From NCBI RefSeq assembly GCF_001956985.1, contig NZ_CP019082.1, positions 5,642,001 to 5,706,000 of the forward strand: a DNA stretch of 64,000 nucleotides, in the 5' to 3' direction. The stretch comes from Paludisphaera borealis (GTDB lineage Bacteria > Planctomycetota > Planctomycetia > Isosphaerales > Isosphaeraceae). Position numbers and translations under genes: made by a program. Positions 18,418-27,397 of the stretch are shown here, piece by piece; position 1 is the stretch's first letter; the number at the start of each line of letters is the position of its first letter. The notes beneath the pieces were generated by a model. That model searched no databases. It had not been told where the DNA came from and worked only from the letters and a program-made list of their open reading frames with translations.

Positions 18418-19356
18418 GTGCATGAAGAGGCGATCCGCAAGGCCGATGTTCTGGTCGAAGCGCTTGGGTACATGCGCAAATTCCACGGCCGGTTCATAGT
18501 GATCAAGGTGGGCGGCTCGGTGATGGAGAATCCCGAGTCGCTGCGGGCGCTCCTGGTCGACGTGGTCTTCATGCAGACGGTGGGGATGCGCCCGGTCTTG
18601 GTCCACGGCGGCGGCAAGGCGATCACCGTGGCCATGGAACGGGCCGGGCTGACCCCGCGCTGGGTCAAGGGACGGCGGTACACCGACGACGCGACCCTCG
18701 ACATCGTGGCCCGCGTCCTAGCTGAGGAGATCAACTCCGACATCGAGCGGCACATCAACAAGTTCGGCGGCCGGGCTTCGGGGTTGCATCACAAGACGCA
18801 TCAATGCCTCTACGGCCGCAAGCTCCTCCTGCCAGGCGAAGACGGCGAGCTGGTCGACCTGGGGCGGGTCGGCGACGTGACCGAGGTCGACATCCCGCCG
18901 ATCGAGAACCTCTGCCTGGCCGGGGTCGTCCCCGTGCTCCCCTCGCTGGCCGAGGACGAAGACGAAGACGGCAAGCTCCTGAACGTCAACGCCGACACCG
19001 CCGCCGCCGCCGTCGCCCAGGCGCTTCGGGCCGACAAGCTTATCTTCCTGACCGACACGCCGGGCATCCTCCTCGATCGCAACGAACCCTCCAGTCTGAT
19101 CACGGGTCTGACCCCCGGCGAGTGTCGCGACCTGATCAACCGCGGGATTATCGACAAGGGCATGATCCCCAAGGTCGAGGCCTGCCTGACGAGTCTGGAA
19201 GCGGGCGTCCGCAAGACCCACGTCATCGACGGCCGGCTCCGCCACTCGCTCTTGCTCGAGATCTTCACCGAGACCGGGGTCGGCACCGAGATCGTCCAGG
19301 AGGAGAACGACGGCCGATCGTCTCCCCCCGGCCGGCGGCCCGTGGTCGTCCGCTGA
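18418..19356 (+). CDS. argB: Acetylglutamate kinase
   Basis: Phosphorylates N-acetyl-L-glutamate, the second step of arginine synthesis. The 312-residue protein shows IVIKVGGSVM, the VLVHGGGKAIT substrate loop, GRRYTD, the NVNADTAAAAVA nucleotide-side motif, LIFLTDTPGIL and the C-terminal GMIPKVEACLTSLEAGV with HVIDGR. GTG at 18418 is preferred: it gives the usual ArgB N-terminus (EEAIRKADVLVEALGYMRKF) and has GAGGGG about seven bases upstream, whereas ATG 18391 has no ribosome site. An acidic insert, EDEDEDG, sits in the middle. It is first in an argB-argD-argF run with an 85-base gap to argD. Confidence 0.95.
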   Translation: MHEEAIRKADVLVEALGYMRKFHGRFIVIKVGGSVMENPESLRALLVDVVFMQTVGMRPVLVHGGGKAITVAMERAGLTPRWVKGRRYTDDATLDIVARVLAEEINSDIERHINKFGGRASGLHHKTHQCLYGRKLLLPGEDGELVDLGRVGDVTEVDIPPIENLCLAGVVPVLPSLAEDEDEDGKLLNVNADTAAAAVAQALRADKLIFLTDTPGILLDRNEPSSLITGLTPGECRDLINRGIIDKGMIPKVEACLTSLEAGVRKTHVIDGRLRHSLLLEIFTETGVGTEIVQEENDGRSSPPGRRPVVVR

Positions 19357-19441
19357 ACGTTGGTTTCTCGGTTCGTCTTCCGCGTTTCCGCCGCGGCCTT
19401 TTCCGCAAACGGCGGTGTTTCCCCCATCCGGAGTCCCTCAG

Positions 19442-20656
19442 TTGGCACACGCTCAGCTCGCGCATCAAAGCTCGCGGGAGACCATCGCCCAGTTCGACCG
19501 CTACGTCGTCCCCAACTATCGACGGTATCCGGTCGCGCTGGTGAGGGGCGAGAACTCCTGGGTGTGGGACGCCGAGGGGCATCGCTACCTCGACTTCTTC
19601 CCCGGCTGGGGCTGCAACCTGATCGGTCACTGCCCGCCCAAGGTCGTCGAGGCCGTCCGCGAGCAGATCGGCCAGTTGATCCACGTCCCCAACACCTGGT
19701 ACATGGAATCCCAGGGGGCGTTCGCCCAGGCCCTCTCCGAGCGGAGCTTCGGCGGTCAGTGCTTCTTCTGCAACAGCGGAGCCGAGGCCAATGAGGCCGC
19801 CATCAAGCTGGCTCGGGCCTACGGCCATTCCAAGGGACGCTACAAGATCGTCACCATGGAAGGGGGCTTCCACGGCCGAACCTTCGCGGCGCTCACCGCC
19901 ACGGCCCAGCCCAAGTACCACGAAGGCTTCGAGCCGATGGTCCCCGGCTTCGTCTACACGAAGTACGACGACCTGGAGGCGACGGCCCAGGCCGTCGACG
20001 ACCAGACGGCCGCGGTCATGGTCGAGCCGATCCAGGGTGAGGGGGGCGTCAAGATCCCCTCGCCGGGCTATCTGGCCGGCCTGCGGCGGATCTGCGACGA
20101 CCGCGGCGCGCTGTTGATCCTCGACGAGGTTCAGACCGGGATGGGGCGGACCGGCGAATGGTTCGCCTACCAGCATTCCGGCGTCGTTCCCGACGTTTTG
20201 ACCTGCGCCAAGGCCCTGGCGGGGGGCGTCGCCGCCGGCGTCATGATCGCCCGTCCCGAGGTGGCCGAGGTCTTCAAGCCGGGGATGCACGCGTCGACCT
20301 TCGGCGGCAACCCGATCGCCTGCCGAGCCGGCCTGGCGACGATCGAGACGATCGAGGACGACGGCCTGCTCGAACGCGGCAAGGCGATCGGAGCGCGGTT
20401 CCGGTCGCAGTTCGAGGCCCTTCGCCAGGAGCTTCCCGAGAAGATCCGCGACATCCGGGTCCTCGGGGTGATGATCGGCCTGGACCTGACGTTCGACGCC
20501 TCGGACGTGGTCGCCCAGTGCCTGTCGCGCCGGCTCCTCATCAACGCCACGCACGGGCACGTCGTGCGGCTCTTGCCGGCTCTGACCATCAGCGACGACC
20601 AGATCGACCAAGGGTGCGCCATCCTGGCCGACGTCTTGCGGGAGGCAGTGATCTGA
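19442..20656 (+). CDS. argD: Acetylornithine aminotransferase
   Basis: PLP class-III aminotransferase converting N-acetylglutamate semialdehyde to N-acetylornithine. Over about 404 residues it shows YLDFFPGWGCNLIGH, the phosphate-binding CNSGAEANEAAIKLAR, FHGRTFAAL, the VEPIQGEGG block, the cofactor aspartate in ILDEVQTGMGRTG and the Schiff-base lysine in CAKALAGGV at about residue 257, then STFGGNPIAC. TTG at 19442 has CCGGAG eight bases upstream and is the best start; GTG at 19415 is an alternative nine codons longer without a ribosome site. Other omega-aminotransferases look similar, but the position between argB and argF decides the name. Its stop overlaps the region where argF may start. 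Confidence 0.93.
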   Translation: MAHAQLAHQSSRETIAQFDRYVVPNYRRYPVALVRGENSWVWDAEGHRYLDFFPGWGCNLIGHCPPKVVEAVREQIGQLIHVPNTWYMESQGAFAQALSERSFGGQCFFCNSGAEANEAAIKLARAYGHSKGRYKIVTMEGGFHGRTFAALTATAQPKYHEGFEPMVPGFVYTKYDDLEATAQAVDDQTAAVMVEPIQGEGGVKIPSPGYLAGLRRICDDRGALLILDEVQTGMGRTGEWFAYQHSGVVPDVLTCAKALAGGVAAGVMIARPEVAEVFKPGMHASTFGGNPIACRAGLATIETIEDDGLLERGKAIGARFRSQFEALRQELPEKIRDIRVLGVMIGLDLTFDASDVVAQCLSRRLLINATHGHVVRLLPALTISDDQIDQGCAILADVLREAVI

Positions 20657-20760
20657 AACGCTCCAAGAAGTCCGACCCCCAGCACGCCGCCGGTCCCGAC
20701 GGCCGTAACCGCCTCAACGGCGGCGGCTCCCCGCCGTCGTCGTCTCCGTCCTCGCCGCCC

Positions 20761-21705
20761 GTGTGCGCCGAGGATCGCGCGCGGCGACACTTCGTGGATC
20801 TCTTCGACATCAGCTCCGAGGAAGCTCACGCTCTGCTGGCCCGCGCCGTCGTGCTCAAGGCCGGCGGGCACGAGCCGAGGCGGACGACGCCGCTCCTGGG
20901 ACGCAGCCTGGGCCTCGTCTTCGAGAAGCCGTCGCTGCGCACCCGCGTCAGCTTCGAGGCGGCTTTCGCCCGGCTGGGGGGGAGTTCGATCTTCCTCCGG
21001 GGCAAGGACGTGGGCATCGGCGTGCGCGAGAGCGTCGCCGACTTCGCCCGCGTCATCAGCCAGTACGTCGATGCGTTGGCCGTCCGCACCTTCGCGCACG
21101 CCACCATTGAGGAGTTGGCCCGCCACGCCACGATTCCGATCGTCAACGCCCTCTCCGACGACGCGCACCCGTGCCAGGCGATGGCCGACATGATGACGAT
21201 TCTTGAGATCAAGAATCGGCTCGAAGGCGTCAGACTGTGCTTCGTGGGCGACGGCAACAACGTGGCGCGGTCGCTGGCCGTCGCCTCGGCCCTGCTGGGC
21301 GTCGAGTTCATCCTGGCGTGCCCGCCGGGGTATGAATTCCCCAAGGAGTTCGCGACCCGCTTCGCCGCGCGGTTCCCCGGGGTTCCGCTCCAGACCACGC
21401 ACGACCCCAAGGCGGCCGCCGAGGGCGCCGACGCCCTCTACACCGACGTCTGGGCCAGCATGGGGCAGGAGAGCGAGGCCGATCACCGGCGCGAGATCTT
21501 CGCCCCGTACCAGGTCGACGAAGACCTGATGGCCCGCGCCCGGCCCGACGCCGTCTTCCTCCACTGCCTGCCGGCCCACCGCGGCGAGGAAGTGGCATCG
21601 GGCGTGCTCGACGGCCCCCAGAGCCAGGTCATCCCCCAGGCGGCCAACCGGATGTACTTCCAGATGGCCCTCCTCGAATGGCTCGTATGCGGGTCGATCG
21701 GCTGA
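20761..21705 (+). CDS. argF: Ornithine carbamoyltransferase
   Basis: Transfers a carbamoyl group to ornithine, giving citrulline. Motifs seen: RHFVDLFDISSEEAH, the carbamoyl-phosphate loop FEKPSLRTRVSFE, DDAHPCQAMADMMTI, the ornithine loop DVWASMGQE and the catalytic HCLPAHRGEEV. These are true OTC motifs, not the N-acetylornithine or N-succinylornithine variants. GTG at 20761 gives about 314 residues, the usual size, but has no clear ribosome site. The same frame is open back past a CTG at 20653 that overlaps the argD stop and sits seven bases after GGGAGG; that start would add 36 low-complexity residues rich in Gly, Ser and Pro. Translation by coupling to argD is likely either way. Confidence 0.93.
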   Translation: MCAEDRARRHFVDLFDISSEEAHALLARAVVLKAGGHEPRRTTPLLGRSLGLVFEKPSLRTRVSFEAAFARLGGSSIFLRGKDVGIGVRESVADFARVISQYVDALAVRTFAHATIEELARHATIPIVNALSDDAHPCQAMADMMTILEIKNRLEGVRLCFVGDGNNVARSLAVASALLGVEFILACPPGYEFPKEFATRFAARFPGVPLQTTHDPKAAAEGADALYTDVWASMGQESEADHRREIFAPYQVDEDLMARARPDAVFLHCLPAHRGEEVASGVLDGPQSQVIPQAANRMYFQMALLEWLVCGSIG

Positions 21706-21756
21706 AGCTCCGGCCAAACCCAGCCCGGTCTCTAACCCGTCAAGGAACATGATTTC

Positions 21757-22473
21757 ATGGAACGCACGCAGGGACGCCGGGACGACGAACTTCGGCCGGT
21801 CGAGATCGTTCGGGGGTTCACGCCCAACGCCTCGGGGAGCGTGCTCTTCAAGGCCGGGGCGACGACGGTGCTGGTCACGGCCCAGATTTCCGACTCGGTG
21901 CCGCCGTTCCTGGATGGCAAGGGGGTGGGCTGGCTGACGGCCGAGTACGCGATGCTCCCCGGCAGCACGCCGACCCGCGTCCAGCGCCGGACCGACGGCC
22001 GCGCGACCGAGATCCAGCGGCTGATCGGCCGGAGCCTGCGCGCGATCGTCGACCGCAAGGCGCTCGGCCCGTGTACGGTCCACGTCGACGCCGACGTGCT
22101 CAACGCCGACGGCGGCACGCGGACCGCGGCGATCACAGCCTCGTTCGTGGCCGTGGCCGACGCACTCAAGCGTAAGTTCGGCGATCGCGCCGGGACGATC
22201 CTTCGCGACAGCATCGCGGCCGTCAGCGTCGGCATCGTGGCGGGCCGTCCGGTGCTCGACCTCGACTACCCCGAAGACTCGACGGCCGACGTCGACGTCA
22301 ACGTCGTCCGACTCGGCGGCGGGGGACTGGTCGAGGTTCAGGGGACCGGCGAGGGGGGCGTCTTCTCGCGTCCCCAACTCGCCGAGCTGCTCGACCTGGC
22401 CGAAGCCGGAATCGACCGCCTCGCCACGCTCCAAAAAGAGGCCCTCGGTGCCGACTGGCCGTGGCCCGCGTGA
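21757..22473 (+). CDS. rph: Ribonuclease PH
   Basis: A 238-residue phosphorolytic 3' exoribonuclease that trims tRNA precursors, acting as a hexamer in the cytoplasm. Family blocks: RPVEIVRGFTPNASGSVLFK, TTVLVTAQI, GWLTAEYAMLPGSTPTR, the RATEIQRLIGRSLRA segment, the phosphate-site DADVLNADGGTRTAAI, and DLDYPEDSTADVDVNVV with the metal-binding aspartates. The length and both ends match the family. It follows argF by 51 bases and may be read in the same transcript. In many bacteria rph stands beside rdgB; here rdgB is 1.5 kb further on with one secreted-protein gene between. Confidence 0.96.
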   Translation: MERTQGRRDDELRPVEIVRGFTPNASGSVLFKAGATTVLVTAQISDSVPPFLDGKGVGWLTAEYAMLPGSTPTRVQRRTDGRATEIQRLIGRSLRAIVDRKALGPCTVHVDADVLNADGGTRTAAITASFVAVADALKRKFGDRAGTILRDSIAAVSVGIVAGRPVLDLDYPEDSTADVDVNVVRLGGGGLVEVQGTGEGGVFSRPQLAELLDLAEAGIDRLATLQKEALGADWPWPA

Positions 22474-22693
22474 TCCCGGTCCCTCTCCTGGGTTGGGAGG
22501 GCGGAATCGCTCTGGGCAAGGTTCGGATCTTTTGCTAAAGTCCCGCCCATGTCTTGCCGGAGGGGACGCCCGCCCCGGCCGAAATCCGACCACCGGCAAG
22601 GATGACCGGGGCCAGAACTCGAAGTGGGACGATGGACCGATTCGGTCTACGACGCATTCCCACTTCATGATCCGACATGGAAGGGGATCGCCC

Positions 22694-23812
22694 ATGAAAT
22701 CGCCGATTGCCACCTTGGCGCTGCTCGGCTCCCTGGCGGGCGGCACCGCCTGGGCGCAGACCGCCCCGAAACGGGCCGCATCCGAGCCGCCGGCCGCCGC
22801 CGAGTTGCACGAAGACGCCGTCCAGAGCGCGATCAACGCGCCGACCGTCACGGCCGTTCCCGAGCCGACGCCCGTCGATCAGCTCAAGGCCCCGACCATC
22901 GACTTGCCCAACGACCCGATCGAGCCCTACCTGCTCACCAAGAACAACGGGCCGTTCATGGTCATGGCCAAGGTGTTCCGCGGTCCCGACAGCCAGAAGA
23001 TGGCGCTGGCGTTGTGCAAGGAGCTGCGCGAGGAATACCACCTACCCGCCTACATCCTCCGCGACAAGGATTGGCCGGGCAAGCACAACATTCGCGGGAT
23101 TCCCCCGCAGGCCGATCCTCGCGCCATTCAAGGCAATGTCAAAATACCCGAGAAGTTCCGGACGTATGACGAGGCGGCCGTCCTCGTCGGCGACGAGAAG
23201 ACCCTGAAGGCCAGCGAGCAACTGCACCACAAGGTCAAGAAGATCAAACCCAAGTGCCTTGAGGGCATGTCGTCGATCTTCCCCTGGCGCGACGGCCTGA
23301 TCAAGTCGATCCGCACGACCAACCCGTACGTCTCGGCCCAGGATCTGTATCCCCACAAGCGAGACGACCTGATCGTGCGGATGAACACGACCGCCTGGAG
23401 CATCGCCAACTGCCCTGGCCAGTACACTCTCCAGGTCGCCGAGTTCTCGGGCCGCACGACGTTCAACGAGAAGGACGAGAACTTCCGCGGTCCGCTGGCG
23501 CTGCTGAACAGCCCGCTGCGGAAGGCCGCCGGCGAGGCCGAGGAACTCGCGGCGGCCCTCAAGAAAGACCGCGAAGTCCAGCAACTGGGCCAGCCGATCT
23601 ACGTCTTCCACGACCGCACCGCCAGCCGGGTCTACATCGGCTCGTTCCAGTCCGATCGCGATCCGCAGGCCGTGCAAGTCCGGGAAGCCCTTGTGAAAAT
23701 GGCCGTTCCTCTGATGGATCGCAAGCGGACCGGCGGAGCCGTCGACACGATGATCGTGCCGGCCACGATGCTGACGGATCTCTCGGTCATTAAGACCCAG
23801 TTCGAGAAATGA
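22694..23812 (+). CDS. Secreted protein of unknown function
   Basis: A 372-residue protein with a signal peptide (MKSPIATLALLGSLAGGTAWA, cut before QTAPKR). The mature part starts with a Pro/Ala-rich linker to about residue 75, followed by a domain with FMVMAKVFRGPDSQKMALALC and LREEYHLPAYILRDKDWPG, quoted in parts, which resembles the alternating strand-helix pattern of SPOR-like peptidoglycan-binding domains; a second such unit (YTLQVAEFSGRTTF) and YVFHDRTASRVYIGSFQSD lie in the C-terminal half. This likeness is by eye only. GAAGGGG precedes the ATG at 22694. It lies between rph and rdgB on the same strand and is followed by its own terminator-like hairpin. A cell-envelope role is an inference. 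Confidence 0.72.
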   Translation: MKSPIATLALLGSLAGGTAWAQTAPKRAASEPPAAAELHEDAVQSAINAPTVTAVPEPTPVDQLKAPTIDLPNDPIEPYLLTKNNGPFMVMAKVFRGPDSQKMALALCKELREEYHLPAYILRDKDWPGKHNIRGIPPQADPRAIQGNVKIPEKFRTYDEAAVLVGDEKTLKASEQLHHKVKKIKPKCLEGMSSIFPWRDGLIKSIRTTNPYVSAQDLYPHKRDDLIVRMNTTAWSIANCPGQYTLQVAEFSGRTTFNEKDENFRGPLALLNSPLRKAAGEAEELAAALKKDREVQQLGQPIYVFHDRTASRVYIGSFQSDRDPQAVQVREALVKMAVPLMDRKRTGGAVDTMIVPATMLTDLSVIKTQFEK

Positions 23813-23864
23813 GCCGGGGAGGCGCTGGCCGCCTCTTCTCGCTCGACTCGCCGTAAGCGAGAAT

Positions 23865-23911
23865 AAGTCGTCGCCGCGCCGTCCCGACAGGGAGGGCGAC
23901 GGCGGCGACTT
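23865..23911 (+). terminator. Imperfect long hairpin after the rph-side secreted-protein gene
   Basis: AAGTCGTCGCCG and CGGCGGCGACTT form a long imperfect stem about 50 bases after the stop, followed on the plus strand by TTCGTTCGTTT. It fits an intrinsic terminator with a broken U tract. Confidence 0.5.
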
Positions 23912-23976
23912 CGTTCGTTTCCACCCTCGTCGCGGCCCGCGCCGCGGCGTCATCGAGACCGGGTTGACGATCCCCC

Positions 23977-24654
23977 ATGAGCGCTCCGACCGCGTCCTCG
24001 CCTGCGTCCGCTCCCTTGATCCGCCTGGTGCTGGGTTCGCGCAACCGCAAGAAGTGCGGCGAGATGGCGGACCTGATCGCCCCCCCCTGGGAACGTCGGC
24101 CGTGGATGGATCGGATCGAGATCGGGTCGCTCGACGCCTATCCCGACCTGCCCGAGGTCGTCGAGGACGCCCCGGATTTCGCCGGCAACGCCCGCAAGAA
24201 GGCGTCGGAGACGGCCCTGGCGACAGGGAAATGGGTCCTCGCCGACGACTCGGGGCTGACCGTCGACGCGCTGGACGGCGCGCCGGGGGTCTACTCGGCC
24301 CGGTACGCGGGCGAGCCCTGCGACGACATGGCGAACTGCCGCAAGCTCCTGGAGGCCCTCGCCGCGACCGCCGACGCCCAGCGCGGGGCGGCCTTCCGGT
24401 GCGCCCTGGCCGTGTCCGACCCCGAGGGCAACATCCGGCTGGAAGCCGACGGCCAATGCCGCGGCCGGATCATCCGCGAGCTGCGCGGCGAAGGGGGCTT
24501 CGGGTACGACCCGATGTTCCTTATCCCCGAATACCACAAGACCTTCGGTGAATTGAGCCCCCTGGTCAAGCACCAGCTCAGCCACCGGTCGCGAGCCTTC
24601 GCCCACCTTCGCCCCCGGCTCGAAAAGCTGATCGCCGAGCTGGCCTCGGGCTGA
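23977..24654 (+). CDS. rdgB: XTP/dITP (non-canonical purine NTP) pyrophosphatase
   Basis: Hydrolyses dITP, ITP and XTP to the monophosphates, keeping deaminated purines out of DNA and RNA. The 225-residue protein has the family blocks LVLGSRNRKKCGEMADLI, FAGNARKKA, WVLADDSGLTVDALDGAPGVYSARYAG in pieces (DDSGL, GVYSARYAG), the catalytic-site GEGGFGYDPMFLIPE, TFGELS and the closing KHQLSHRSRAF. The first twelve residues are a Ser/Ala/Pro-rich extension; no better internal start is seen. It converges on the YTV protein gene with a hairpin between them. Confidence 0.95.
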   Translation: MSAPTASSPASAPLIRLVLGSRNRKKCGEMADLIAPPWERRPWMDRIEIGSLDAYPDLPEVVEDAPDFAGNARKKASETALATGKWVLADDSGLTVDALDGAPGVYSARYAGEPCDDMANCRKLLEALAATADAQRGAAFRCALAVSDPEGNIRLEADGQCRGRIIRELRGEGGFGYDPMFLIPEYHKTFGELSPLVKHQLSHRSRAFAHLRPRLEKLIAELASG

Positions 24655-24687
24655 GCCGGGCCGGGTCGGGCCGGCTTCGAAACGAGC

Positions 24688-24721
24688 CGTCCACCGGAAG
24701 CGGGTGAGCCGCCGGTGGACG
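24688..24721. terminator. Shared hairpin between rdgB and the YTV gene
   Basis: A perfect 10-base stem, CGTCCACCGG with CCGGTGGACG, stands between two convergent genes and is followed on the plus strand by TTCGTCGTT. It could stop transcription from either side; U tracts are weak. Confidence 0.45.
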
Positions 24722-24800
24722 TTCGTCGTTCAGGGAGCGCCGAAGGGGCTGTCCTGAATCGGGGGGTTGGGTTGGTTGCGCCGGTTCTGTCGGCTGGGGC

Positions 24801-27065
24801 TTAGTGGAACAGGCGGAGGCCCTTGCTGAAGAACGGGTGCTTGGCGTCGCAGGCGTCGCACGCGGGCAGCGTGGTCAGCGGCATGGTCGACTGCGGCGAG
24901 GCCACCACGGTCTGCGACGACGGCAGCACGGCCGGCGGGCACTGGGTGACGACGGGGACCTTGACGCAGACTTCCACCGGGACCTGCTTGCAGATCGTCC
25001 GGGGGACGCAGACCGTCTTGGTGTCGGCCACCTGGCGCTGGACGGTCACGGGATCGTAGACCACCTTGCTGTCGACGACCTGGCTGCACGTCGTGTACGG
25101 CACCTTGCGGGTGCAGGCGACCTGCTGCATTTCGCAGACGGTCACCGGGACGCACTTGACGCGCTGCTCGGTCACGGTCTCGCAGATGGTTTGCGGGACC
25201 TGCTTGACGCACTGCTCGGCGACCATCCGGCAGGTCGTGACCGGCACCTGGCAGGTGCGGGTTTCACTAACCATCCGGCAGGTCGTCACCGGAACTTGCT
25301 TGGACAGGGTCTCCGTCACGTTGCGGCAGGTCGTGATCGGAATCCGCTTCACGCAGGACTGGGGCACCATCCGGGTGACGGTGACCGGCACCTGCTTGGT
25401 GCGGCACTCGCGGATCAGCTTGGTGACCGTGTAGGGCACCTGCTTGACGCACTGCTCAGGAACATACGTCGTGACCGTGTACGGGTCTTGACGGTACTCG
25501 GTCTTGGAGCAGAGCTTGGTGACGCTCACCGGCACGCACCGGGTGACCGTGCGGGGCTGCATCGTGCAGACGGTGTACGGAACCGTCTTGGTGCAGGTTT
25601 CCTGGACGGTCCGGCAGACCGTGGTCGGGATCTGCTTGACGACTTCCTGGGCCACGTATTCGCAAACGGTGACCGGGACCTGCTTGGTCTGGACCTCGTT
25701 GACGATCCGGCAGGTCGTGACCGGCACCTGCTTGACGACCTCTTCCGAGACCATCTGGCAGGTGGTGACGGGGATCTGCTCGGTGACCGTGGTGGGCACC
25801 TGCTTGCAGACCGTGACCGGCACCTGCTTGCGGACCGTCTGCGACTCGTAGACCGTGCAGACCACGTCTTCGACGACGGTGCGCGGGCAGTTGACCGTCC
25901 GGGTGCACCAGGTTCCAGGGGTCTGGACGAGGCAGCCGTTGATGCAGACCGTCTTGCCGGGGACGTAGTACTGCTGGGTGACCGGCTCGCAGACCGTCTT
26001 GGAGACCTGCTTGACGATCGTCTTGGGGACGCAGACCGTCTCGCAGACGTCTCGCATGACCGTCTCGGTGACGGTCTGGCAGACCGTCTTGGAGACCGTC
26101 TTCAGGGTCGTGGTCTGGACCGGACGGCAGACCGTGTAGCGGCACTCCTTCATGACCGTCTCGCGGACGGGCCGCGAAACCGTGTACGAGCAGGTCCGCA
26201 TCTCGGTCCGCTTCACCGGCACTTGCACGGTGTAGCGGCACTCCCTCATGACCGTCTCGCGGACGGGGCGCGAGACCGTGTAAGCCACCTGCTTGTAGGC
26301 GGTCTGACGGACGGGCGCCATCTCGGTGAACGGCTGGCTCTGCATGACGGTCGTCTGGACCGGCACTTGCACCGTGTACGGCACCGTCCGGTAGCAGGTC
26401 TTCTGGACCGGTCGCGACACCGTGTAGACGCAGGTCTTGTACGCCGTCTCCTGCACGGGACGGCAGAAGGTCTCGTTGACGGTCTTGAAGACGGTCTCCT
26501 GCACCGGCCGGCAGACGCTGTACGTCACGTCTTTGAACGACGTTTCGCGGACCTGCCGGTTGACGTTGTAGTAGCACGTCTTCAGGGTCGTTTCCCGCAC
26601 CGGTCGGCTGACCGTGTAGGCCCGCGTCTCATAGTGCGTCTCGCGGACCGGCCGTTGGACCGTGTACGCGACGCTCTTCCAGACGGTCCGGGTGACCGGC
26701 CGCTGAACCGTGTAATTGACCTGCTGGCTCACCGTGCGATACACCGGGCGATTGACCGTGTAGGCCTCTTCCCGGACGTGATTCTGCACGATGTTCCGGA
26801 CGGTCTGAACGGTCCGCGGCTGCATGACCGTCTCGCAGACGGTCCGCGTGTACGGGACCTGTTGCGTCTCATAGACGGTCTCCTGCACGTTCCGGAGGAC
26901 TGTCTGACGCTGAAGTTGATATTGGGTGTGCCCGCAACATTCCTGGGGCACGGGGCAGATGCGCAGCGAGGCACCACCAGCATAACTAGCCTGTGCCGGG
27001 CGAGTGACGGCCCCGAGCCCCAGTCCTAGGGCCAGCAGGGCGAGCCACGGTAGTTTTCTCAACAT
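24801..27065 (-). CDS. Cysteine-rich 16-residue-repeat surface protein (YTV-motif type)
   Basis: A 754-residue exported protein: signal peptide MLRKLPWLALLALGLGLGAV, then more than 40 tandem 16-residue units. The N-terminal half follows the pattern YTVxRPVxETxxKTxx (for example YTVSRPVRETVMKECR); the C-terminal half follows KQVPVTxCxxVxExxx. Most units carry one cysteine at a fixed place, suggesting disulfide or metal cross-linking. A non-repetitive cysteine pair region (CINGCLVQTPGTWC) separates the halves, and the chain ends with CDACDAKHPFF. From memory this is the planctomycete YTV motif known from cell-wall proteins; a structural role in the proteinaceous envelope is likely. The start at 27065 has GGAG seven bases upstream; the longer open frame is non-coding. 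The antisense strand is also open throughout, a by-product of the repeats. Confidence 0.88.
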   Translation of the reverse strand: MLRKLPWLALLALGLGLGAVTRPAQASYAGGASLRICPVPQECCGHTQYQLQRQTVLRNVQETVYETQQVPYTRTVCETVMQPRTVQTVRNIVQNHVREEAYTVNRPVYRTVSQQVNYTVQRPVTRTVWKSVAYTVQRPVRETHYETRAYTVSRPVRETTLKTCYYNVNRQVRETSFKDVTYSVCRPVQETVFKTVNETFCRPVQETAYKTCVYTVSRPVQKTCYRTVPYTVQVPVQTTVMQSQPFTEMAPVRQTAYKQVAYTVSRPVRETVMRECRYTVQVPVKRTEMRTCSYTVSRPVRETVMKECRYTVCRPVQTTTLKTVSKTVCQTVTETVMRDVCETVCVPKTIVKQVSKTVCEPVTQQYYVPGKTVCINGCLVQTPGTWCTRTVNCPRTVVEDVVCTVYESQTVRKQVPVTVCKQVPTTVTEQIPVTTCQMVSEEVVKQVPVTTCRIVNEVQTKQVPVTVCEYVAQEVVKQIPTTVCRTVQETCTKTVPYTVCTMQPRTVTRCVPVSVTKLCSKTEYRQDPYTVTTYVPEQCVKQVPYTVTKLIRECRTKQVPVTVTRMVPQSCVKRIPITTCRNVTETLSKQVPVTTCRMVSETRTCQVPVTTCRMVAEQCVKQVPQTICETVTEQRVKCVPVTVCEMQQVACTRKVPYTTCSQVVDSKVVYDPVTVQRQVADTKTVCVPRTICKQVPVEVCVKVPVVTQCPPAVLPSSQTVVASPQSTMPLTTLPACDACDAKHPFFSKGLRLFH

Positions 27066-27397
27066 CGGACGCTCCACGATACACTCCCGACTGACTTCGG
27101 CGCTCATACGACCTTCGAGCCCAGAGACTCCGCCTCGGGAACGGGGCCGCCAACCACCTTTACTGTTCGTCGCGCCACCGGCTCCCCCTTCAGGATGTTT
27201 ACCTAAATATCCTAGTGGTCCAGGCTCCCCAGGCCGCACTTCCCTCCCAGATGTTACGTCAGTTACTTATCCCGCCTGCATTTTCAGTAAACGTCATGCA
27301 ATCGATCGTATCGGCAGAGTCGAGTCAGCCCGCAAGATCGGCCTCGTCGGCGCATGCGGTTCGAGAGCAAGGGGGCCGAGAGGGTCCTCCGAAGTAC
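27066..27397. other. Upstream region of the YTV gene, no gene seen
   Basis: About 330 bases between the YTV start and repeat locus 3. It is less GC-rich around 27190-27310 than the flanks, as expected for a promoter region, but I could not fix a convincing -35/-10 pair. No hairpin, tRNA or conserved open frame is seen. Confidence 0.35.

Noticed and set aside
20158-20652. Extended argF frame inside argD
   Set aside because: The added residues are an Arg/Gly/Pro-rich shadow of argD; the OTC fold begins only after about 20761.
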